A stretch of 64,000 nucleotides of DNA from Rhodocollybia butyracea (lineage: Eukaryota; Basidiomycota; Agaricomycetes; Agaricales; Omphalotaceae). This document shows, in pieces, positions 57,993-64,000 of this stretch. The stretch covers positions 62,001-126,000 of the forward strand of contig JADNRY010000147.1 in the NCBI GenBank assembly GCA_015501585.1, written 5' to 3'. Positions within the stretch are counted from its first letter, which is position 1, and the number at the start of each line of letters is the position of its first letter. Under the pieces are notes generated by a model. That model was not told where the DNA came from. It did not search any database and worked only from the letters and a program-made list of their open reading frames with translations. The translations under genes were made by a program, and so were the position numbers.

Positions 57993-58687
57993 CACTACGC
58001 CAGCGTCAAAAAATATCGGGCGAAATTATCGCCGAAAGTATTGTTGTAATTACTTACCTTTTTCAATAAGAATTACGGTTGAAAAATCTTATGAAAAATA
58101 CATTGTAATTGATTGTCTTTTTCTTTTGAAATTTCGCCGGTAATCAATTGTATATTTCGCTCGAAAAAGGCAATGAGATTACTTATCTATTTCGCTCGTG
58201 ATTAATTAAAAATTTCGAGCGAAATTTTTACAAGGTAATAACTGGAAGTTCGGTCATGTGATGTACATCTGACAATACTTTAGGCGGATATGAGGGCAGA
58301 ACTGGATGGAGGTGTAGTTATTTTATGTCTGGAGTTTTGTTCTGACGACTGGCACGGCCATACATATACAGTATCCCGTAAGTCGCGTTCAAAGACAGGA
58401 AGTGTTGTCCAGTACAGATCACATGACCGAACTTCCAGTTATTACCTTGTAAAAATTTCGCTCGAAAATTTTAATTAATCACGAGGGAAATAGATAAGTA
58501 ATCTCATTGCCTTTTTCGAGCGAAATATACAATAGATTACCGGCGAAATTTCAAAAGAAAAAGACAATCAATTACAATGTATTTTTCATAAGATTTTTCA
58601 ACCGTAATTCTTATTGAAAAAGGTAAGTAATTACAACAATACTTTCGGCGATAATTTCGCCCGATATTTTTTGACGCTGGCGCAGTG
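57993..58687. mobile_element. Foldback DNA element with CACTA-type ends (695 bp), non-autonomous
   Basis: Starts CACTACGCCAGCGTCAAA and ends with its inverted copy carrying one change (GCAGTG instead of GTAGTG). The 3-bp duplication AGT flanks it (57990-57992 and 58688-58690). Arms of about 275 bp are inverted copies of each other and match the outer arms of the 49040-50293 element, including TTTCG-rich subterminal words and the inner GTTCGGTCATGTGATGT. The centre is only about 150 bp. No coding capacity. Confidence 0.88.
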
Positions 58688-58690
58688 AGT

Positions 58691-59238
58691 CCGGTTAGTG
58701 AGAGCAGCGACGCAACAAGAAGCGCCGTGATGTGTACTGGCCGTTTCTCGGCATGTTCGTTATCTTATCATAACTTATTATGGGTAGTTTGCCCGGTCGT
58801 ACCCAATTGTTCATATTGTTGAGAGTGACCGACACGTTTGGTCGTACCTTCAGTTGATCTTCAGGAGAACTAATACGTCTCAATATCTATACAGTACTCT
58901 TGACTAGCCTTATAACTGCGCTTCATCTTGTTGACTTGATATTTTCTTTTCTCTTCTGGAACTGGTTTCTCGCCGACGTTACATAGCCATCATCGTAGGT
59001 ATATAACTTGTACTTGAAATGGTAATAAAGCCCCCAAATTCTCTCATCTATGTATATGTACATAAGCTTGGCGAATACCTCGTCACCAATTGGAGCCGTG
59101 TACACAGCGTGAGGCTGGTCGCAAGTGGCTAGCATCTCTGTGTCCGTAATCTACCTTGCGGGAGTCGAGCTCGCTGCCTGGTGGCCACTTTCAGCTAGCG
59201 CACGCACATCGCAGATAGTATCGCTCCTGAATAGACGT
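58691..59238. other. Intergenic, no gene seen
   Basis: No supported frame or repeat between the second foldback element and the tRNA-like sequence. Confidence 0.45.
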
Positions 59239-59336
59239 GGCCGCCTGGCGAAATGGCATCGCGTCTGACTACGATGTTCTGCAGAGACGTTAGCTATATG
59301 TATTAGGAGATTGCAGGTTCGACCACTGCGCTGGTC
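59239..59336 (+). tRNA. Possible intron-containing tRNA-Arg (ACG), or tRNA pseudogene
   Basis: The D-arm region TGGCGAAATGGCATCGC, anticodon region TCTGACTACGA, variable loop AGATT and T arm GCAGGTTCGACC match the layout of fungal tRNA-Arg(ACG). A 27-nt insertion one base 3' of the anticodon fits a tRNA intron, after which TTAGG closes the anticodon stem with wobble pairs. Acceptor halves GGCCGCC and GCTGGTC pair except for one C-C, and the T stem has one G-A mismatch. No T-run follows directly. The mismatches make a decayed copy possible. Confidence 0.4.
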
Positions 59337-59505
59337 AATACTGATTTAAGGCTGACAGTTTACGACCAAGTGGTCTTTGTTTCTATTTATTAAAATTTTG
59401 CCTCTTTATCTGGATTAACCCTCGGTGGATCCTAATATTTACATAGTACTTACTCGCAGCAGTGAATGTCCAGGAAAATACCCCCGACGAGACCTAAGTA
59501 GTACG

Positions 59506-59544
59506 TGCTCCAGTGCTCCAGTGCTTCAGTGCTTCAGTGCTCAG
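59506..59544 (+). repeat. 8-bp tandem repeat (TGCTCCAG/TGCTTCAG), five units
   Basis: Two TGCTCCAG units, two TGCTTCAG units and a partial TGCTCAG in direct succession. Small simple repeat in non-coding sequence. Confidence 0.8.
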
Positions 59545-60484
59545 CTCGATACTGGGAGACTTCACATGAGTTTCAACTGCACTGCTCATCATGCAGTTAA
59601 AACTCAGGTGAAGGTAGCCCAGTACCTCACTCTTTCCTCCGAGTTCTCAAGCACCAAAATCTGAAAGGGCTCGAAGACGAGGAAATATTGGAGCTTGCTG
59701 GCTTTTTTATAGCAGCAACCTCGTAAACGTCAAATATCTAGCTCCGGGTGGCAGTAACTCGGCTACGATTAAGGCCATCCATCCTACCTCCGTGCACGTA
59801 CACTGCACTTCGCTTCCATGCGTCGTACGTTGTATACGTATGCATCCAAATATTCAATCCTACGCAACAGCAAATTACAGCTCCGGTTTGCACAAAGTTC
59901 CAGTACATACTGTCTTTTACTCGACTTATTAATAGTCATTCTTGAATGAGAAATTCAATTGTAAATGGAAACTTGGGCCGGGACTAAGTACTAAGCCATC
60001 TGTCTAGGCATAGATCGGTCTATATCGTCAGTATGTATAACTACTCGGGGAGGACTAGTTAGATTTATAAACACGGAGCCTATTGGTGGTACCTTGCCTT
60101 CCCCTTCGCTCCCCTTCGTCGGTTCCTTCGTGAACGTACCGACACGCTGTTTCCTGATCACAATTGAAATTGGCTGGGGGAGCGGTGAATTTTTCATCGG
60201 CCGTCACCAAATTGAGATTTCTGGAAGGTCAGGAAGGTCTAGCGTCGTATGTATCATCTACCATTCAATTGATCTTTTTCGGTTTCTTTCCACATGTTGC
60301 ATCGAGGACTCGAAGTCATTGCCTACATGCTTGGAACCTACGCTATTCGGTCTCAAAATATTTTCTCAGCGACATCTGAGGAAAACGTACTTGCTGGCTG
60401 AACGACGTACGGAAATTTGATTTTGAACTGAATCAGAAAGAACAGAAGCAATAAATTGATACTGGAACAGCAACGTTCTTTCAC

Positions 60485-60985
60485 CTAGGAAGAGATCCAA
60501 ACTCCAGAAGCAATGAAGGCCTGCTCTTCGCAGGGCCCGCCAAAAATAACCCCTTCGATGATGACGCCCTTGTCAGTTTTCACATAAAGGTTTCCCCTTC
60601 CAAAATGGCCGATGATTTTCGGAAAGCCTTCGAACTGATCGATGCTGAACCAAGTGGTTTCGAGCGTGTACTCGGGCGGAGTCTTGTCAGCACCAACACT
60701 GAAGAACGAGGGGACGTCAACGTCCGTGTTGTTCAGCATGAAATTTATCCTGAGAGTCAAGTGCCTGAACACCCCGGTGGCTTCTGGGTCCAATCGGCCC
60801 TCAATCTGGAACTTGTCGGTGAAAACGTCGGTATCGACTGGGCGGATCATCATATGGGTAGTTTGGGAAAGGTTTTCAGTGACCATCTGCAACAACGACG
60901 AAAATAAACAGGGAGCGCATTTTTCTAGAACGAGGCGAGAATCGCGGCGTACCGTCACGTTCGGTATTCTGATCAAACAGGACAT
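60485..60985 (-). CDS. Hypothetical small protein, two exons
   Basis: Exon 1 (60985-60953, 11 codons) ends at a GTACGC donor; a 66-nt intron ends in TTCGTCGTTGTTGCAG; exon 2 (60886-60485) continues in frame to the stop, 144 residues in all. The chain has no signal peptide and alternates short beta-like stretches with Gly turns (LTLRINFMLNN, EYTLETTWFSID, GRGNLYVKTDKGVIIEGVIF). I do not recognise the family. Translation could also start at the ATG that opens exon 2. The good splice pair and clean frame favour a real gene. Confidence 0.5.
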   Translation of the reverse strand: MSCLIRIPNVTVRRDSRLVLEKCAPCLFSSLLQMVTENLSQTTHMMIRPVDTDVFTDKFQIEGRLDPEATGVFRHLTLRINFMLNNTDVDVPSFFSVGADKTPPEYTLETTWFSIDQFEGFPKIIGHFGRGNLYVKTDKGVIIEGVIFGGPCEEQAFIASGVWISS

Positions 60986-63900
60986 CGGTCAGGAATCCAA
61001 CAAGAAAAGAGCAAGTAAACAAGGCCCACTATTCGAAGACGACGGATAAAATCAAGACTGGTTGTATCAATATATAGCTCAACGAAAAGCCTGTACTATC
61101 GAAAAAGATGTCAGCACTAGTATGACCAAGAGGCAGAGGGACAGTGAACGAGTACGAACTCTTTTAAGATCAAATTGAAATTGGAGACTTGACAAAAAGA
61201 GCCAACGACTTTATACTTGCTCTCAAGGCTTCATTCGGGGCGAGTACTGGCCGGATTTTTTGCTCTGTGATAGCTAACTCTTCAAGCTTCAAAACGAGTC
61301 CTCGCGGCGTTCCAGATCTACCGAGTCGAAAAATGTGCTGAGGAACCATCGGCAGGCCATATCACCAGTGGCAGTCCTATCTTATTCGTAGATTAATCCG
61401 AGAAGCCAGTGCATCGCTATCCAGTGGCAAGAAACATCCAATGGATTCTCAATATTTTTCTTGCGCAGTCTCTTCTAGAAATTTAGAGCGGGCTATTGGC
61501 TTTGGGAAAAAATAACACAAACGTACCCCAAAGGCTACAAGTGTTTTCCTTTTAGCCTGGTCGTTGTGAAAGTACTTCAGCCTGAGAAAAAAAGCGTCGA
61601 CTTGAAAGCGAACGGTGAAATAAATTGACAGCCATTGCCACAAGATCCAGAGCGTAGAGCATGCACAGTACAAAGGAGACTGAAACCAGACGGATCCTGA
61701 GGCCTGAGGCCTCGAATTTGACCAGCGGGTGCAATGGCGCTGCGCTTCTTTTACAGCGACCAGAGGCCGAATCCATTGCTTCTCTGTTGTCAAAGTCCAT
61801 TGCACCCGGACGGGTTGCTGAAGTTCCGTGCTATTTTCCCGGTATGAAAGGCTGAGGGATAAGGGAAGAGCACAGCTGTATAGCAAAATGAGGCATTTGT
61901 TGTCAGCTACAGGACAATGTCCGACTCTGTGAATCAATCGAGCTACCCCTCGATTTTTAAGTTCCGAGAAGTACGATCTTGTGAGTGGTAGGATAATTTT
62001 CTTCCGGGCCATTGAATTGAGGTTGAACGTTTGAACGCGATAAGTGAAGCGAATGAGAGACGCCGAAGCGGTTGACGGCTGACTCGGCATGTTTGGGCGC
62101 TTTGTAGACCAAGTGGCGTTCTTGTTTACTAGGACCTCCTGGTTCAGCTCAACAGTACGAGTTCGCGGAGATGACATGTGTACGCACTCGCACGGAGACG
62201 AGCCCAAACCTCGTTCAATGTTATCGTCGAAGTGCGCGATCTCATAGAACGAAAGTTCGGATCACTAAGTACTTACCTTGCTCAACTGTTGCATGTAATC
62301 ACAAAGAACGGAGCTGCAGTCACTGGACGTCAGACAGCATCCTGAGAACAGATGAGATCTCTTCCTTGTATGGACGGTAGGTAGGTCCTGGAATTGATAT
62401 CACAAGATCCAGATATCGGACAGTTTGGATGCCCCTTGTTGGCTCCTCTGTTTCGCGGACTCGTTACAAACTCTAATACTCCACTATCGAGCCGATCTGG
62501 GGTTATCCCGCCTCCACGAGGATAACCGCAGCGACTGCAAGCGTGAAAAAAAGCTACTAACCAAGGGCGCAAAAGGGGGACTTCTATGAACCCGTTCCCA
62601 TCCCACCCTTCCCGAGTCATGGATGTTTTTTCTTCAACTTGAAGTCTGATCAGTAGCTCGGTGCGTATGTCAGCCTCATCTATAAATGAATCCATCTCAA
62701 CACATGTTAGGCTAACTGAGGTATACAGACAATGGCAGAAACATATCTGCCATCTAGTTTTAGCTAGCTCGAGCCAGTCATTTTTGTTCAACACACTGAT
62801 GAGTGACTATCAGATGTGTTGGCGAAGGAGTGGTTTCACATCACCTCTCTACAGCAGGGATTGGTTTGAGTCTAAATTTTTCGCCCCGAACCGCTTTTTT
62901 TCTGCTGTCCACTGTCAATTAACTGATGAAAGTTTATGCGCCACGCTTGCTTTCCAGAATCTTCTTCGTATTTTCTGGCCCTCCGCATGTGATCTTGGGG
63001 GAAGGGGAAGTGACTCCACCTCTAAAAAAAAAGTGTCTCTTGCACCTCCTTTACCTTTTCATTAGTGAACGAAGTTGGCCTCTAACTTGTATACCCGACA
63101 CCGTCGCTCCGCACTCTCAGTCCTCTGTCTTCAAGCTCATGGGGGCTTTTCGCGCTCGAACGAAATCAGTATACAGTGGCAGGCTGTGGTAGGTCTATGT
63201 TTCTGAGTCGGCTTGGGTGAGTTGAAAGATGGGACACAATGATTATCACCCGTATGTTGTGATCTCTATTCAATGGAACTGAACCCGCCGAGCATTGGCC
63301 GCCTGAGGACCTCTGAATCGCGACCCAGTTACCCAGTTGCAGGCCCCCGGAAACTCCCTCTAAACATCGTCCGGGATAATCGCGATTTTAACAAAGTTTG
63401 ATTATAGCAAATGTGTTTTCCTGTCGTATCATAGCGTAGTTCAGAGTTCAGACCGCGGACTAAAATTTTGAAGTGTCTCAGGAGCGTGGTGATGCAGGCT
63501 ATCGACAGTATATCTGGAGTATAGCTCCCCCTTGAATGTACTGAAGGAATTTTACTGGCCCGGCCAGTCGCTCATAGGTTGCAAAGAAAACCTCGTCCGC
63601 CCACAAGCCTGGTTACCAAGGTTTGGGCCCTGGTGGCAAGGTTCATGGGACTCCGATCTTTCAAACTCCGCCGCAGGCTGGCATCAAAAAGTGGTAGGCG
63701 TTTGGAGCGGGGTTTGAACTTGTTCAATGAATAGTCATCCCGTTTCTGATTTACGTCACCATCCCTTGCCTGAAATAAGTAGCGAGGATCTTAGCGTACT
63801 TGTATAGTGAGAAAGCATTAGCTTTTTTTAGGAAGCGAAGAGGATGAAATCGATGAGAGTCAACAAGTGAGCGCATATATATCACTGATTCATCTATCAA

Positions 63901-64000
63901 AATTATTCCAGTACACTACCTTGAATGAAATGCACGCAACACGCGTAGATTATTTCAAGATTATACATATACGGTTTTTAGTATGAACTCGACCCACGCT
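60986..64000. other. Gene-poor right end, no supported gene
   Basis: Minus frames at 61449-62207 and 61552-61800 overlap in different registers; the second has a possible membrane helix (LVSVSFVLCMLYALDLVAMA), but no exon chain could be built. Plus frames at 62661-63192 and 63532-63717 have no family features. Confidence 0.4.

Noticed and set aside
61449..62207. 252-codon minus-strand ORF
   Set aside because: The overlapping frame 61552-61800 looks at least as protein-like; neither forms a coherent exon chain or family match.

Overview
The window looks like a mushroom-forming basidiomycete (Agaricomycetes, probably Agaricales). Every gene I could resolve is cut by many 46-77 nt GT-AG introns with short CTAAC/CTGAC-type branch sequences. 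Several gene families are typical of these fungi: Arrestin-like_N proteins, F-box proteins, ICMT-like methyltransferases, Gti1/Pac2 (WOPR) regulators, GPI-type GH18 chitinases and small secreted proteins. No organellar, bacterial or CRISPR signal is visible. Splice sites were chosen by eye, from frame, GT/AG sites and the protein families as I know them; no search was run.

Layout. 0-5 kb: a decayed DDE integrase cut by the left edge, an 18-bp minisatellite and one intact ICMT-like methyltransferase. 6.9-7.8 kb: a membrane-anchored glutaredoxin-like protein whose catalytic cysteine is a serine. 11.8-13.6 kb: IMP dehydrogenase, the clearest housekeeping gene. 17.2-18.4 kb: an intact Gti1/Pac2 transcription factor. 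19.2-25.1 kb: a Vps3844-type membrane protein (with an apparent GC-AG intron) divergent from an F-box gene carrying two apparent one-base losses, then an arrestin-like gene. 28.6-37.1 kb: three tandem modules, each with an ICMT-like methyltransferase on the minus strand. The middle module also holds an eight-exon UbiA prenyltransferase; the third keeps the flanks of that gene but not the gene. 37.4-39.2 kb: a six-exon secreted GH18 chitinase. 39.7-41.1 kb: a pseudogene chimera ending in a broken second WOPR copy. 41.6-44.2 kb: a partly eroded multi-exon gene of a mushroom family without a known function. 44.8-45.3 kb: the tail of a non-LTR retrotransposon.

46.4-55.4 kb is the most striking region: a nested tandem array of small secreted cysteine-containing protein genes (SSP1-SSP7; six apparently intact, one scrambled by an inversion, plus an orphan last exon). 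They share TATA promoters, signal peptides and a three-exon layout. Part of the array is a 2.7-2.8 kb block duplication. A 1.25-kb foldback transposon with CACTA-type ends and 3-bp target duplications sits in one duplicate, and the paralogous empty site survives in the other. A second, 0.7-kb element of the same family lies at 58.0-58.7 kb. 55.4-64 kb is gene-poor: an eroded single-pass membrane protein gene with an in-frame stop, a possible intron-containing tRNA-Arg and one small two-exon gene.

Connections. The ICMT/UbiA modules suggest a prenyl-metabolism locus growing and shrinking by tandem duplication. The SSP array suggests a secreted-protein family under birth-and-death evolution. The rest is scattered single genes between long stretches where I see no gene.
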